Below the pieces are notes generated by a model, which worked only from the letters and a program-made list of their open reading frames with translations, was not told the DNA's origin and made no database searches. Shown here in pieces: positions 37,241 through 46,406 of a stretch of 64,000 nt of DNA. The position numbers were made by a program, and so were the translations under genes. Origin of the DNA: Gammaproteobacteria bacterium (lineage in GTDB: Bacteria; Pseudomonadota; Gammaproteobacteria; Pseudomonadales; Halieaceae); assembly GCA_024742415.1 (NCBI GenBank), contig JANSYN010000005.1, positions 248,001 through 312,000 on the forward strand, in the 5' to 3' direction. Each line of letters opens with the position of its first letter. Positions within the stretch are counted from its first letter, which is position 1.

Positions 37241-37556
37241 CAAAAGCCCTCGGTGATCTGTATCGGCGTATGCGCGCCAGCGTTGTTGCGTGTGTGACAC
37301 CTTTCAAGCGGCAGTAATTCGCACCGTCGCAGACAGTGCTGATGCGCCGGTCCCGTCTGCTTGCGCCGCAGCGCCAGTGAGCGGTGCTACGGGGTGCGCC
37401 GCAGTCGAAGCGTGTCTGGTCTGCTGGCGCTGGCGTACACAACCGGAAGTCTACACGCTCCGCTGCACAGTGCGCGACAATGGCGCTTCCCAACGCGCTC
37501 GATGCAGCGCTTTCTGCGCAGCGGCTTTACTTGTTATACCCCTACGCTGCATAGTC
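37241..37556. other. Divergent intergenic region, no gene supported
   Basis: This stretch separates the dehydratase operon (minus) from the RND exporter gene (plus). A frame continuous with the exporter stays open here but encodes Ala/Cys-rich sequence unlike any transporter N-terminus, so I treat it as non-coding. Promoters for both units should lie here; none is obvious. Confidence 0.4.
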
Positions 37557-39785
37557 ATGGCATGGCAGCCAACCGGGCAATCCTATGCGCAAACCGCAGT
37601 GCGCCTTGCCGTGACTAACGCGCGCTTGATGGCGATCATGGCTGCGCTGGTGGCGTTTACCCTGGCCCTGGTGATGCTGCTGGTGAACGCGGTCTCCATG
37701 AATGATTCTGCGACGATCGAGCAGATGCTGGCGCCGCAGGATCAGGCCCAGTTGGAGGCGCACCGCGCGGCGTTTGGATGGGCGTCCGACCCGATTCTGA
37801 TCGCCATTAACACACCCGCATTGGTTGACCCCGAGCGACTACCGCTGCTGGAACAGGCACTGCGCGATCTGCCCTTTGTGGCAGCCACGCTTTCCTCCAC
37901 GGAATGGGCTGGCAAGGGCATAACACCTGCCATGCGCATCTCCCTGCCCGCAGGCAGCGGCTTGCTGGTGGTTTTCTTGCATGGCGGCTCGTCACAGTTG
38001 CAGCAGGCGAAAGCTGTAGCAGCACAGATCGAAGACACCGTGAATGCTCACCTAGGTGCACAAGCGTCTGCCCTGATAGTGGGCGTGCCGCAAATACGCG
38101 TCGCTTCCTGGCAAGTCAGCCGCACGGATATGTTCACTGTGCTGCCTTTGCTGTTGTTGGGCACCGTGCTGGTAACGTGGGTTTTCTTCAAGGGCCTTAC
38201 GGCCGTCCTGCTGGCATTGCTGCTGACCTCGCTGACCACCGCGACCTGCCTGCTCCTGCAGTTTACCCTGACCAGCCAGCTCAGCACCTTGATGGTCGTG
38301 GCGATACCCGTGATCTGGGCGATTGCAACCCTCGATGCCTTTCACCTGTTTAGCCGCGCCGCGCTGCGATCACGGCAGCGTCATCCGCAGCCGGTTGAGG
38401 CGGCCTGTGCAGAAATCTGGCGGCCCTGTCTGCTCACTACAATAACCACGGCAGCCTGTTTCCTGACGCTGACCGTGCTCGATACCTCACCGTTGATTGT
38501 CAGCCTGGGCGCGTGGGGCGCAGTGGGGGCCTGTATCGCCTTCGTGCTGACCTTTACGCTGGGGCGCTGGATACTGTTGCAGCATCGCTTTGCCACGAGG
38601 CAGAGTCGCTGGCCTGCACGTGTGTGCTACTCAATGGTGTGCTATTCGGAGCAACATCGCCGCCTGGTGATTGGTGCCTGGGCACTGTGCGTGTTTGCCG
38701 CTGTGCTGCTGTTTCCGCGTCTGCACATTGCCAGTGTGTTTCCTCAGGTGTTTTCTGCCGATACGCCAATTGCGCGCGATATTGTGGCGATGCAGCGCGT
38801 GACGGACACGGATCTCACCCCGATTGAGCTGATGATCGTTGCCGACGATGCCCATGGTGCGCAGCCTCAGCGCCTGGCCTCTGCGGCGTTGCTGACCAGC
38901 CACTATCTCACCACGCTGGTTGAAACTCGCCTGGTACTGCCGATTGCACTGCTCGACGCCGCCGCCCTGAGTCGTCTTGCCGATACCTTGGCAGGGGGCA
39001 GTGCGGCGGATGTTACCCATGCCCAGTTGGGCGGGGTGCTTGCTCACTGGTTCAACTCGCAGCGTGCAGCGGCACGAGTGCAGTGGCACGCTGCGCCCAT
39101 GCCACTGTATAGAAAGCAGCAACTGCTGGATTGGATAGCGCACTTTGACGCCACCATGCTGGAGCATCATTCCATTGGTTTGTCTGGTGCAGGCTTCGCT
39201 TACCCCGTCACCGAACAGCGCGGTGCCCGCAGCCTTGCGACCAGCTCTGTACTGTCGCTATTGATAGTTGGCCTGACGCTGCTGTGGATCACGCGTTCGG
39301 GGTTGGCAGCCATCGTCGCGCTGTGCGGCAGCGTGGCGCCGGCCATGGTGCTGGCCGGTTGTATGGCTGCGCTGGGTTGGCCATGGTCGGTGGCGCTACT
39401 GGCGTTACCGGTGGTACTGCTGGGACTGATGAACGACGATACGATTCATATGGTGTGGTCGTCGCGCCTGCGGCGCACAGCAAAGCGGGCGAGCTTGCCG
39501 GAAGGTGTTACTTCGCCTGTCCGCAGCGGGCAGGGCCACCGTGTACAGCACTATCATGCACAGCGCCGCTATCGTCACAATGCCATCGTTGCCGGCCCGG
39601 CGCTGCTGGCAACCACCTGGGTGCTGGCCGCTGCCGTGGCCACCTTGATGCTCACCAGCATCCGGACCAACCAGTACCTGGGGTTGCTGATTCCCCTGGG
39701 TTTATGGCTTGCCTTCGTGGCTAACCTGACCCTGCTGCCGGCGCTTAGCGCTTGCTTGCGCAGATCAACTCGATTGCCACGCTGA
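37557..39785 (+). CDS. RND/MMPL family transporter
   Basis: About 742 residues from ATG 37557. The layout is one N-terminal TM (MAIMAALVAFTLALVMLL), a periplasmic loop, five TMs (VLPLLLLGTVLVTWVFF onward), a second large loop and a second TM set with GLMNDDTIHM, the RND TM4-like acidic motif. MMPL/HpnN-like members export lipids or hopanoids; the cargo is unknown here. It is shorter than tripartite RND pumps (about 1,000 residues) and has no adaptor gene nearby. The 3' end overlaps the convergent lipoprotein gene by 41 bp. The start is uncertain because no clear ribosome site is seen. Confidence 0.88.
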   Translation: MAWQPTGQSYAQTAVRLAVTNARLMAIMAALVAFTLALVMLLVNAVSMNDSATIEQMLAPQDQAQLEAHRAAFGWASDPILIAINTPALVDPERLPLLEQALRDLPFVAATLSSTEWAGKGITPAMRISLPAGSGLLVVFLHGGSSQLQQAKAVAAQIEDTVNAHLGAQASALIVGVPQIRVASWQVSRTDMFTVLPLLLLGTVLVTWVFFKGLTAVLLALLLTSLTTATCLLLQFTLTSQLSTLMVVAIPVIWAIATLDAFHLFSRAALRSRQRHPQPVEAACAEIWRPCLLTTITTAACFLTLTVLDTSPLIVSLGAWGAVGACIAFVLTFTLGRWILLQHRFATRQSRWPARVCYSMVCYSEQHRRLVIGAWALCVFAAVLLFPRLHIASVFPQVFSADTPIARDIVAMQRVTDTDLTPIELMIVADDAHGAQPQRLASAALLTSHYLTTLVETRLVLPIALLDAAALSRLADTLAGGSAADVTHAQLGGVLAHWFNSQRAAARVQWHAAPMPLYRKQQLLDWIAHFDATMLEHHSIGLSGAGFAYPVTEQRGARSLATSSVLSLLIVGLTLLWITRSGLAAIVALCGSVAPAMVLAGCMAALGWPWSVALLALPVVLLGLMNDDTIHMVWSSRLRRTAKRASLPEGVTSPVRSGQGHRVQHYHAQRRYRHNAIVAGPALLATTWVLAAAVATLMLTSIRTNQYLGLLIPLGLWLAFVANLTLLPALSACLRRSTRLPR

Positions 39786-40587
39786 GCACGCTCGGCCCGC
39801 CCGCTGTTTTGCTGACGTCCAGCGTGACGGCCTCGCCATTGGTGGCAACGGCATTCACTATGGCCGCAAACACATCGTCGTGCGCCGTTACCGTGCCGTT
39901 GACCTTGTATTCCAGTGTATTTTCGATATCAGCAGGCACGCTGATGGACTCGGCGACAAACTCGTTGCCTGCCGAACTGCCGCTCACCGTACTGCGCAAG
40001 CGCAGGTGCCAGCTGGAGGGCCCGCTGGCCACTTTGACTTCGGTGCGGTAGGTGCCTGCTGCCGGCAGGCCCTGGATGTTGCTGTTTGGCATTGCGCCAT
40101 TCGCGCAAATGCCCGCATTGCCGTTACTGAACAGTTGCCCGAGCGTAATGGCGGTAATTCCAACGTTTGCCGGAGTGACGTCATTGATATTGTTCGCCGG
40201 ATCCCAGAATGTTTCGAATCCGCACTTCTTTTTGAAGTTATCGGGATCGGAACTGTCAAATGGCACGTCGCGAAAGGTCAGTGCCCCGTTGAGCAACGCC
40301 TCCTTGAGTGCGGCAAGCTCCGCAGCATCAGTGAGAATAGCCTGCTCCGGACAGGGCGATACGCTGTTTCTATCGGCGGCGGTCAATGGTGGTGCACTGC
40401 CGGGGTCCGTGGGGCCAGGATCAGTAGGCCCGGGGTTTACCGGGCCGGGATCGACAGGGCCGGGATCAACAGGGCCCGGGTCGACGGGGCCGGGGTTCAT
40501 GGGAGCCGGATCATCGTTGGAGTCACCGCCACAGGCAACAAGCGTTGCCGATGCCAAACACAAGAGAGCGATACGCAGCCATTGCAT
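39745..40587 (-). CDS. Lipoprotein with Asp-Pro-Gly-Pro repeat linker
   Basis: A 280-residue lipoprotein: signal LLCLASATLVAC with lipobox Cys at about 19, then a linker of repeated DPGPV/DPGPT units, and a globular part with several Cys and CPEQAIL, FETFWDPANN, VNGTVTAHDDVF segments. The linker is encoded by 15-nt direct repeats near 40410-40500. I do not recognise the domain. AGAG precedes ATG 40587. The end overlaps the RND gene tail-to-tail by 41 bp. Confidence 0.82.
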   Translation of the reverse strand: MQWLRIALLCLASATLVACGGDSNDDPAPMNPGPVDPGPVDPGPVDPGPVNPGPTDPGPTDPGSAPPLTAADRNSVSPCPEQAILTDAAELAALKEALLNGALTFRDVPFDSSDPDNFKKKCGFETFWDPANNINDVTPANVGITAITLGQLFSNGNAGICANGAMPNSNIQGLPAAGTYRTEVKVASGPSSWHLRLRSTVSGSSAGNEFVAESISVPADIENTLEYKVNGTVTAHDDVFAAIVNAVATNGEAVTLDVSKTAGGPSVLSVAIELICASKR

Positions 40588-40678
40588 GGAGACTCTTCCT
40601 TCTTTCTTGAGTGTGAAAAAATTATAGAAGTGGCTATGCGCCTTGGCAACCGGCGCTCCCGGGCCGTTGCGGACGGCG

Positions 40679-41767
40679 TCAGTCAGACCTGCCGGCGCAG
40701 GCATCTTCGGTGGTTTCCCCGTGCGACCGACCCTCAGCTGCCCACTGTTGCAGGCAGCGTGCTCGATCACCGGCATCAAGCCCGGCAATTGTCGAGACCG
40801 CAGCGTAAAAAGCGCTGAAATCGCCACCATGGAAGTCGAGCAGATTGAGAAACGCCGTAACGTGCGTGGTATACACCGCAAACAGGCCAAGTCGCGCGTT
40901 GTTGAACCGGGGCTCGCCCGCGTGGGCAGGGGGTTTGTCGGGAGGGCCTGCGAGCGCAAGGTACTGGGCGTCCAGCTGGAGCAGCAGTTCGCGTTTACGT
41001 GCGCGCTTGTCGGTTGGCGCCAGGGGCAGGGCATACAGCTCGGCCAATGCGCGCCGGGTACCTGCGGCTAGTTCTGCAACCACCTGCCTGCGCTCCAGGT
41101 AGCGGTGATAGTTGTCTAGTTCCCGGGAATTGCTGGCGCCCTGGTAGTACCTGGTCATACCCGCGCGCTCTACCGCTGTTGCGAATGACTCGTTAAATGC
41201 GGTGTCATCCTTGATGTAGAGCCGCTGGTGTGCGAGCTCATGGAAGATCAGCCCCACCATGCGGTAGTTGGGAAGGTCAGTGAATGTGTTCAGCACCGGG
41301 TCGTCAAACCAGCCAAGGGTGGAGTAGGCGGTCACCTGGCCGATGTGGGTATCATACCCGTGCTCCCGAAGGCGTTTGTCGTGCGCCAGCAGCATGTCTT
41401 CATCGAAGTAGCCGCGGTAGTTCGCGCAGCCGATGACCGGATAACACCAGCGTTTGAGTTCGGTGGAAAACTCTTCAGCCGCATAGAGGTTCTGCAGGGC
41501 ATAACCTCGCTGCAGGTCGACAAACTCCCGATAACTGTTGTTGGCCGGCAATAGCAGCGTGTGCGTGGCAAACTCGCGCGCGCGTGCAATGGTTTGCAGC
41601 TTCATGCGCAGAGTTTCATCCACGGCCGGCTCAGCAAGCAGTGCGGCTATAGGCCGGGCACTGTGAGTGATGGCCAGGTGGCCGAGCACCGACTGCCGGT
41701 AGTAGCCCAGTTCGGCGCAACCTGCAACGAATACGATGCACAGGATCAAGAACAGGCGGTGTTTCAC
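40679..41767 (-). CDS. Predicted zinc aminopeptidase, lipoprotein
   Basis: A 362-residue lipoprotein (lipobox VAGC, Cys17) of the predicted-aminopeptidase family. The zinc site is HELAH at 176-180 with NESFATAVE at 192-200 carrying the third ligand. Conserved FVDLQRGYALQNLYAA and TAYSTLGWFDDP segments support the family. GTG 41767 gives the short lipoprotein signal; ATG 41800 is an alternative that adds 11 residues. It probably cleaves peptides in the periplasm. Confidence 0.9.
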   Translation of the reverse strand: MKHRLFLILCIVFVAGCAELGYYRQSVLGHLAITHSARPIAALLAEPAVDETLRMKLQTIARAREFATHTLLLPANNSYREFVDLQRGYALQNLYAAEEFSTELKRWCYPVIGCANYRGYFDEDMLLAHDKRLREHGYDTHIGQVTAYSTLGWFDDPVLNTFTDLPNYRMVGLIFHELAHQRLYIKDDTAFNESFATAVERAGMTRYYQGASNSRELDNYHRYLERRQVVAELAAGTRRALAELYALPLAPTDKRARKRELLLQLDAQYLALAGPPDKPPAHAGEPRFNNARLGLFAVYTTHVTAFLNLLDFHGGDFSAFYAAVSTIAGLDAGDRARCLQQWAAEGRSHGETTEDACAGRSD

Positions 41768-42247
41768 ATCAATGTCCCTGGCAAATCTTTGGCAGTGCAT
41801 AGCGCCAGCGCCCTTAGTGTACAGCCACTATGCTGCGCGCCCCCCCGACGCTGGTGCTGCAACCCGGTATGGGTTTACCCCGGCACCAGCAGAGACCCGT
41901 CCGGGCGGGCTTCGTTAGACAGCACGGCCGCTTGCAACGGCACCCGGGTTGCAGCACTGCAGTTCGTGTTGATTCGATGATCTATGTCAGTGTACACGTG
42001 TTTCCAGGCGCTTATAGTCAATGACACGACCCCCTGATGACAGGGCACCTGTGAAAAGCCCCGCCCGTAATGCGCTGCGCAACACCTGTTCGGTATTCGA
42101 ACGCAGAGCCGGCGGTGCCTGCCCTGGTGCAGGATGCAATGCTGCCGGTGCAGATGAACGATCAGTGCGACGCATCTTCGCCCGCATGGCCTTGTCGTGT
42201 GGCAGCAGGCGGTAAACCTGGAACTTTCGATCGGGCTGACTCGCAAC
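41768..42247. other. Divergent intergenic region with a candidate promoter for the DUF1538 operon
   Basis: No gene is supported in about 480 bp. A candidate promoter on the plus strand has TGTACA (41991-41996), 16 nt, then TATAGT (42013-42018); this is the best match seen but only moderate. A frame continuous with the DUF1538 gene stays open from GTG 42197, so a longer N-terminus cannot be excluded. Confidence 0.35.
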
Positions 42248-42982
42248 GTGAATAAAATAATCGCCAGACTGTTTGGATCAATGCTTGGCAGCCTGCGGGA
42301 TCTGCTGCCGATCCTGCTGGTTATCCTGTTCTTCCAGATGTTCGTGCTGCAACAGCCGCTTCCCAATATCGGTGAGATGCTGATTGGCGTGTTGTTTGTG
42401 GTGTTGGGTCTGACATTTTTTATCCACGGCCTGCAGCAAAGCCTGTTTCCCATCGGTGAATCCATGGCGCATGCACTGGCGCGCAAGGGCAGTGTGTTTT
42501 GGCTGTTTGTTTTTGCCTTTGCGTTGGGTTTTGGCACCACAGTGGCTGAGCCGGCATTGATTGCCGTCTCCGCAGAAGCGGCCCAGGTCGCGGCAAACGG
42601 CAATATGATCGAAGCCACGAGCGAGGCCCGGAAAAAGTACGCAGACGGCCTGCGTTTTACCGTCGCGCTGTCAGTAGGCATCGCTATCGTGATCGGTGTG
42701 TTGCGCATTCTCGAGGGCTGGCCCATACAGTGGCTGATTATGGGTGGCTATGTCCTGGTGGTGATTATGACGATGTTTGCGCCGCAAGAGATTATCGGCA
42801 TTGCCTATGATTCCGGCGGCGTCACCACCTCGACGATCACTGTACCGCTGGTGACCGCCCTGGGGGTTGGTCTTGCGGCGTCGATCAAGGGCAGAAACCC
42901 CATGATCGATGGTTTTGGCCTTATCGCGTTCGCATCGCTGACGCCGATTATTTTTGTCATGGCTTACGGCATGATGATCTGA
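42248..42982 (+). CDS. DUF1538 integral membrane protein, copy 1
   Basis: A 244-residue multi-pass protein of the DUF1538 family with conserved [13 protein letters not shown] and [17 protein letters not shown] blocks, an arrangement suggesting a transport pore with re-entrant polar motifs. The transported substrate is unknown. GTG 42248 gives the usual short N-terminus before [13 protein letters not shown]. Its TGA overlaps the ATG of copy 2 (42980-42984). The operon continues with a PII-like and a CBS-domain protein. Confidence 0.88.
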   Translation: MNKIIARLFGSMLGSLRDLLPILLVILFFQMFVLQQPLPNIGEMLIGVLFVVLGLTFFIHGLQQSLFPIGESMAHALARKGSVFWLFVFAFALGFGTTVAEPALIAVSAEAAQVAANGNMIEATSEARKKYADGLRFTVALSVGIAIVIGVLRILEGWPIQWLIMGGYVLVVIMTMFAPQEIIGIAYDSGGVTTSTITVPLVTALGVGLAASIKGRNPMIDGFGLIAFASLTPIIFVMAYGMMI

Positions 42983-43830
42983 TGGAGCTGTTGTCTGAGG
43001 TGTTTGCCACCGCGCGGGCGACGGTAACCGACGTCATGCCGATTGCAGTCATTATTCTGGGCTTTCAGCTACTGGTGATTCGCAGGAGGCCCGCCAACCT
43101 CTTTGAGATTCTCACCGGCTTCGTCTGGGTCCTGATTGGGCTGGCGTTGTTTTTGCTCGGCCTTGAAAAGTGCCTGTTTCCGCTGGGCCGCCTCATGGCC
43201 TCGCAGCTGACGGATCCGGAGTTCATCCAGGCGTCGAGTATGGGTCTTGCTGCCGTGCAAGCGTCCGGGTCGGTGCTGCCGTCGATACACTGGCAAGACT
43301 ATTACTGGGTTTACATCTTCGCGTTCTGCATAGGATTTAGCACGACCATCGCCGAGCCTTCCCTGATCGCGGTGGCGATTAAAGCCAATGAAGTCTCAGC
43401 AGGTGCCATTGGCGTCTGGGGCCTGCGGATTGCGGTCGCCATCGGAGTGGCAGTGGGCATCGCGCTGGGTTGTTACCGTATCGTAGTGGGGGATCCGATT
43501 CACTGGTACATCATTGCCGGCTACCTGCTGGTGGTGCTGCAAACTTCCGTAGCCCCCAAAATGATTGTGCCGCTGGCCTACGATTCAGGCGGTGTAACGA
43601 CCTCTACGGTGACCGTGCCACTGGTGGCCGCGCTTGGCCTGGGATTGTCGGAAACGGTACCCGGTCGTAACCCACTGATCGATGGCTTTGGCCTGATCGC
43701 CTTTGCCAGTTTATTCCCCATTATGTCGGTAATGGCCTATGCACAGCTTTCCCACGCGGTAACCCGAGTGGCCCGCAACAGACATCGCCAGGAACGCGAG
43801 CAGCGCACTGACATGAACCAAGAGGATTAA
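42982..43830 (+). CDS. DUF1538 integral membrane protein, copy 2
   Basis: A 282-residue paralogue of the previous protein. The same two blocks occur (STTIAEPSLIAVA and [17 protein letters not shown]), so the pair may assemble as a heteromeric transporter. A larger loop (about residues 70-100) and a charged C-terminal tail (RNRHRQEREQRTDM) distinguish it. It starts one base into the previous stop codon, and the PII-like gene follows after 3 bp. Confidence 0.9.
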   Translation: MELLSEVFATARATVTDVMPIAVIILGFQLLVIRRRPANLFEILTGFVWVLIGLALFLLGLEKCLFPLGRLMASQLTDPEFIQASSMGLAAVQASGSVLPSIHWQDYYWVYIFAFCIGFSTTIAEPSLIAVAIKANEVSAGAIGVWGLRIAVAIGVAVGIALGCYRIVVGDPIHWYIIAGYLLVVLQTSVAPKMIVPLAYDSGGVTTSTVTVPLVAALGLGLSETVPGRNPLIDGFGLIAFASLFPIMSVMAYAQLSHAVTRVARNRHRQEREQRTDMNQED

Positions 43831-43833
43831 CCC

Positions 43834-44184
43834 ATGCGTTTTAAACTGATAGTCGCTTTTACGCAGGACGAAAAAACCGATGACATCACTCGCGCCGCCA
43901 GGTGTGCGGGGGCCACCGGTGCAACCGTGGTCAGCAATGCCAGGGGCGAGGGCCTGAACAAAAGCACCACGTTTTTTGGTCTGTCGTTGGAAACGCAGCG
44001 CGATGTTGTGCTCTTTCTGGTTGAAGAACACCTCAGCCGGGACATTCTGGAAGAGATCGCCCGGGTTGGAGAGTTTGACGAGAAGCCCGGCACCGGTATT
44101 GCCATTGTGTTGGATGTTGAAGACGCCGTGGGTATTGCCCATCAGGCAAAAATGCTAACCCGCGAAGTGGAGGGCCTGCTGTAA
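43834..44184 (+). CDS. PII-like signalling protein
   Basis: A 116-residue GlnB-like ferredoxin-fold protein: FKLIVAFT strand, ATVVSNARGEG, then a short region in place of the T-loop, and a B-loop-like VGEFDEKPGTGIAIV before the last strand. The classical uridylylated Tyr of the T-loop is not apparent. Expected role: binding a nucleotide or metabolite and gating the DUF1538 proteins. GAGGA precedes the ATG; its TAA shares a base with the next ATG. Confidence 0.85.
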   Translation: MRFKLIVAFTQDEKTDDITRAARCAGATGATVVSNARGEGLNKSTTFFGLSLETQRDVVLFLVEEHLSRDILEEIARVGEFDEKPGTGIAIVLDVEDAVGIAHQAKMLTREVEGLL

Positions 44185-44588
44185 TGGACAATAAATTTAT
44201 CCCCGTGAGGGACGTGATGCACACCAAACACATCGAGCTGGACGGGTTGGCAACCGTGAAAGAGGCAATAGACGCCATGCGCGCTGACAAGGCAGAGGTG
44301 GTCATTGTGAAGAAGCGCCACGCGAACGATGCGCTGGGCATGGTGCTGCTGTCTGACATTGCCAAACTGGTGTTGGCGAAAAATCGCGCGCCGGAGCGCG
44401 TTAATCTTTATGAGATTATGTCCAAACCGATTATCACCGTTGAGCCGGACCTGGGTGTGCGCTACTGCGCCAGACTGTTTGATAACTTTGGCCTGGGCAA
44501 TGTGCCGGTGGTAGAAAACGGCCTTGTGATCGGCATTGTCAGTTATCCAGAGCTGGTTTTTGACGGGCTGTGCAAGATTGCCGAGTGA
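44184..44588 (+). CDS. CBS-domain pair protein
   Basis: A 134-residue protein made of two CBS motifs (VRDVMHTKHIELDG...TVKEAIDAM and YEIMSKPIITVEPDL...VVENGLVIGIVSYPEL), a Bateman module that binds adenine nucleotides. It overlaps the PII-like gene by one base and ends the operon. Together with the PII-like protein it gives the DUF1538 pair two likely energy or nitrogen sensors. Confidence 0.93.
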   Translation: MDNKFIPVRDVMHTKHIELDGLATVKEAIDAMRADKAEVVIVKKRHANDALGMVLLSDIAKLVLAKNRAPERVNLYEIMSKPIITVEPDLGVRYCARLFDNFGLGNVPVVENGLVIGIVSYPELVFDGLCKIAE

Positions 44589-44664
44589 TGCCCTGGTCAG
44601 CCGCTCGGTGCTTTGCGTGCATCACGGCAGCGTGTCCTGACCGCAGGCGAACGGCACACTGTTG

Positions 44665-45399
44665 TCACGTGAACTCTACACAGTAGCGCTGTGCGAAGGC
44701 GGCCCGGGCGGCGCTGTGGTCAATCTTGCGGCCCCAGTTGAGAATCGTGCTGCCACTGTTTTCCAAAGTGGCGATGTCCGGTATGGCACCTTTGAATATC
44801 GAGGTTCGAAAGGTGTTGTCCAGCTCGTAGTGCTGTCCGGTCTCGTGCCAGTAGCGCAACAGGTAGGTGGGTTCAAACAACAGTCGTTGTCGGTTCCAGT
44901 TGCCGGGTATTTCCCTGAAGGCATCGCGTCGGATAAGTCTTGGAATGTGCAACACCGGGTTTGGCGCTGGTATCGACAGGTTCTCAAGAAATCCCAGGGT
45001 GTCCCACAGTGCGCAGTTCCATTGCGTGAGCTTCTTGTTTGGGCGTGGCTCGGGCGCTCGGCGCACCAACGGCCGTGAAAATTCCAGGGCCGGGGACGTC
45101 ACCCCACGCAACAGCAACATATCGTCATGCCACCAGATCCAGTGCTCAAAATGGGCAGCAAAAATTTCCTGGTGCTCCCACAGGCGCAGTGTCTTGTTGG
45201 CACCTGCGCTGTGCGACCAGCCCTTGATAACGTCTATGCGCATCTGCTGCAACCAGTCGGTGGGCGGAAGGTGTTGAGCCTCGGCCAGAAGCACAATGGG
45301 CCAATCGCCCAGGAAGCGCCTGATCGCCTGCACCACCACGGGTAAATAGTCGTGGCTCTTGGGGCGATAGCTTATGGCGATAGGGGCTTCTTTGCTCAC
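44665..45399 (-). CDS. Putative Stealth/GT-A-like protein
   Basis: A 244-residue protein without signal peptide or TM. The segment FEHWIWWHDDMLLLRGV resembles the D-D metal or donor site of Stealth-type hexose-1-phosphate transferases and GT-A enzymes (YLNDDxFF in Stealth CR2). NKKLTQWNCALWDTLGFLE and the C-terminal FAQRYCVEFT are also distinctive. The assignment is weak. It starts at GTG 45399 after AGAGAA and diverges from the DUF6502 gene. Confidence 0.65.
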   Translation of the reverse strand: MSKEAPIAISYRPKSHDYLPVVVQAIRRFLGDWPIVLLAEAQHLPPTDWLQQMRIDVIKGWSHSAGANKTLRLWEHQEIFAAHFEHWIWWHDDMLLLRGVTSPALEFSRPLVRRAPEPRPNKKLTQWNCALWDTLGFLENLSIPAPNPVLHIPRLIRRDAFREIPGNWNRQRLLFEPTYLLRYWHETGQHYELDNTFRTSIFKGAIPDIATLENSGSTILNWGRKIDHSAARAAFAQRYCVEFT

Positions 45400-45549
45400 A
45401 GTGGCGGGTTCTCTGGCCGGCGGTTTCTGCCGGGCTATTGTCAGTATTCGGGCAGGTCAGGGTCACAACTGACCAATCCATACACGCTGTGCAGCCCATT
45501 GAAGACGACAGCGGCGCACCGGGCAAGAGCAGTGACCGCATAATAAGTG

Positions 45550-45584
45550 TTGACATCACCCGATAATTGGGAATATTATCCCAA
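45550..45584 (+). promoter_or_regulatory. Promoter and overlapping inverted repeat of the DUF6502 gene
   Basis: TTGACA (45550-45555, full consensus), an 18-nt spacer and TATTAT (45574-45579) form a strong sigma-70 promoter. Transcription would start about 7 nt further, at or next to the ATG at 45587, leaving no leader. An inverted repeat, TTGGGA (45567-45572) and TCCCAA (45579-45584), brackets the -10 box and could be an operator. No Shine-Dalgarno exists between the promoter and ATG. Confidence 0.65.
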
Positions 45585-45586
45585 AA

Positions 45587-46384
45587 ATGGATTCTCCGGT
45601 AAACAGTGCGCTCGAAGACGTCATACTCAAGATACTCAGGCCCCTCGCTCGTGTGCTCCTGCACCATGGGGTGGCGCACGGTACGTTCGAGCAGCTGGCG
45701 CGCAAGGCCTTTGTCGATGCGGGCTTTTCCCATCTGCAGGGCTCCGGTTTGAAAACGACGGTGTCCGGGGTCTCCGCACTTACGGGTCTAAGCCGTAAAG
45801 AGGTAACGCGGTTGCAACGGATGCAGTCGTCGGGTGAAAACCAGTCACTCCAGCGCTACAACCGCGCCGTGCGCATTATCAGTGGCTGGGTCAATGACGC
45901 GCGCTTTCTCGACAACGGCGCTCCGGCTGTTCTGCCCATTGATAGCGGTGAGCGCAGTTTTGCCGAACTTGTGCGCGCCTACAGTGGCGATGTGCCGGTG
46001 GTCGCGCTGCTGAATATGCTGCAGGACAGCGGTAACGTTCGTATTGCCGATGGGTCTGTGCACCTTGTCAAGCGCTCGTACATTCCAATGCAGACCGAGC
46101 CCGACAAGCTCAACATTCTTGGCACCGATACTGCTGAACTGATCGAAACCATATCGCACAACTTCACCGCGCCGCCTGAGCAGCGGTTTTTTCAGCGCAA
46201 AGTGTCCACCCAGTTACTTCGGGCTGATGCCACGGAGGCATTTCGCGACTTCTCCAGAGTCCGGTCCCAGCAACTACTTGAAGAACATGACGCTTGGCTT
46301 GCACAACATGAGGTCAGTGACGTGGACGATGAACCATCGGCCTACGTGGCAGTAGGTATTTACTACAGCGAGCGCGTTGAGTGA
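45587..46384 (+). CDS. DUF6502 family protein
   Basis: A 265-residue cytoplasmic protein with the N-terminal family pattern ILRPLARVLLHHGVAHGTFEQLARKAFVDAG, a helix-rich region that could be a winged-helix DNA-binding part (TGLSRKEVTRL reads as a helix-turn-helix), and a C-terminal helical part. Function unknown; a regulator of the neighbouring DUF5666 gene is plausible. The start at ATG 45587 matches relatives. Its own promoter sits so close that the mRNA is probably leaderless. The DUF5666 gene follows 22 bp later. Confidence 0.85.
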   Translation: MDSPVNSALEDVILKILRPLARVLLHHGVAHGTFEQLARKAFVDAGFSHLQGSGLKTTVSGVSALTGLSRKEVTRLQRMQSSGENQSLQRYNRAVRIISGWVNDARFLDNGAPAVLPIDSGERSFAELVRAYSGDVPVVALLNMLQDSGNVRIADGSVHLVKRSYIPMQTEPDKLNILGTDTAELIETISHNFTAPPEQRFFQRKVSTQLLRADATEAFRDFSRVRSQQLLEEHDAWLAQHEVSDVDDEPSAYVAVGIYYSERVE

Positions 46385-46406
46385 ACGCGCAGCAGGAGGA
46401 ATAAGT

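Noticed and set aside
37290-37556. N-terminal extension of the RND exporter frame
   Set aside because: The extra 89 residues are Ala/Cys-rich and lack a membrane segment; the exporter begins well at ATG 37557.
40588-41034. Extension of the lipoprotein frame upstream
   Set aside because: It runs through the aminopeptidase gene and would bury the lipoprotein signal peptide in the middle.
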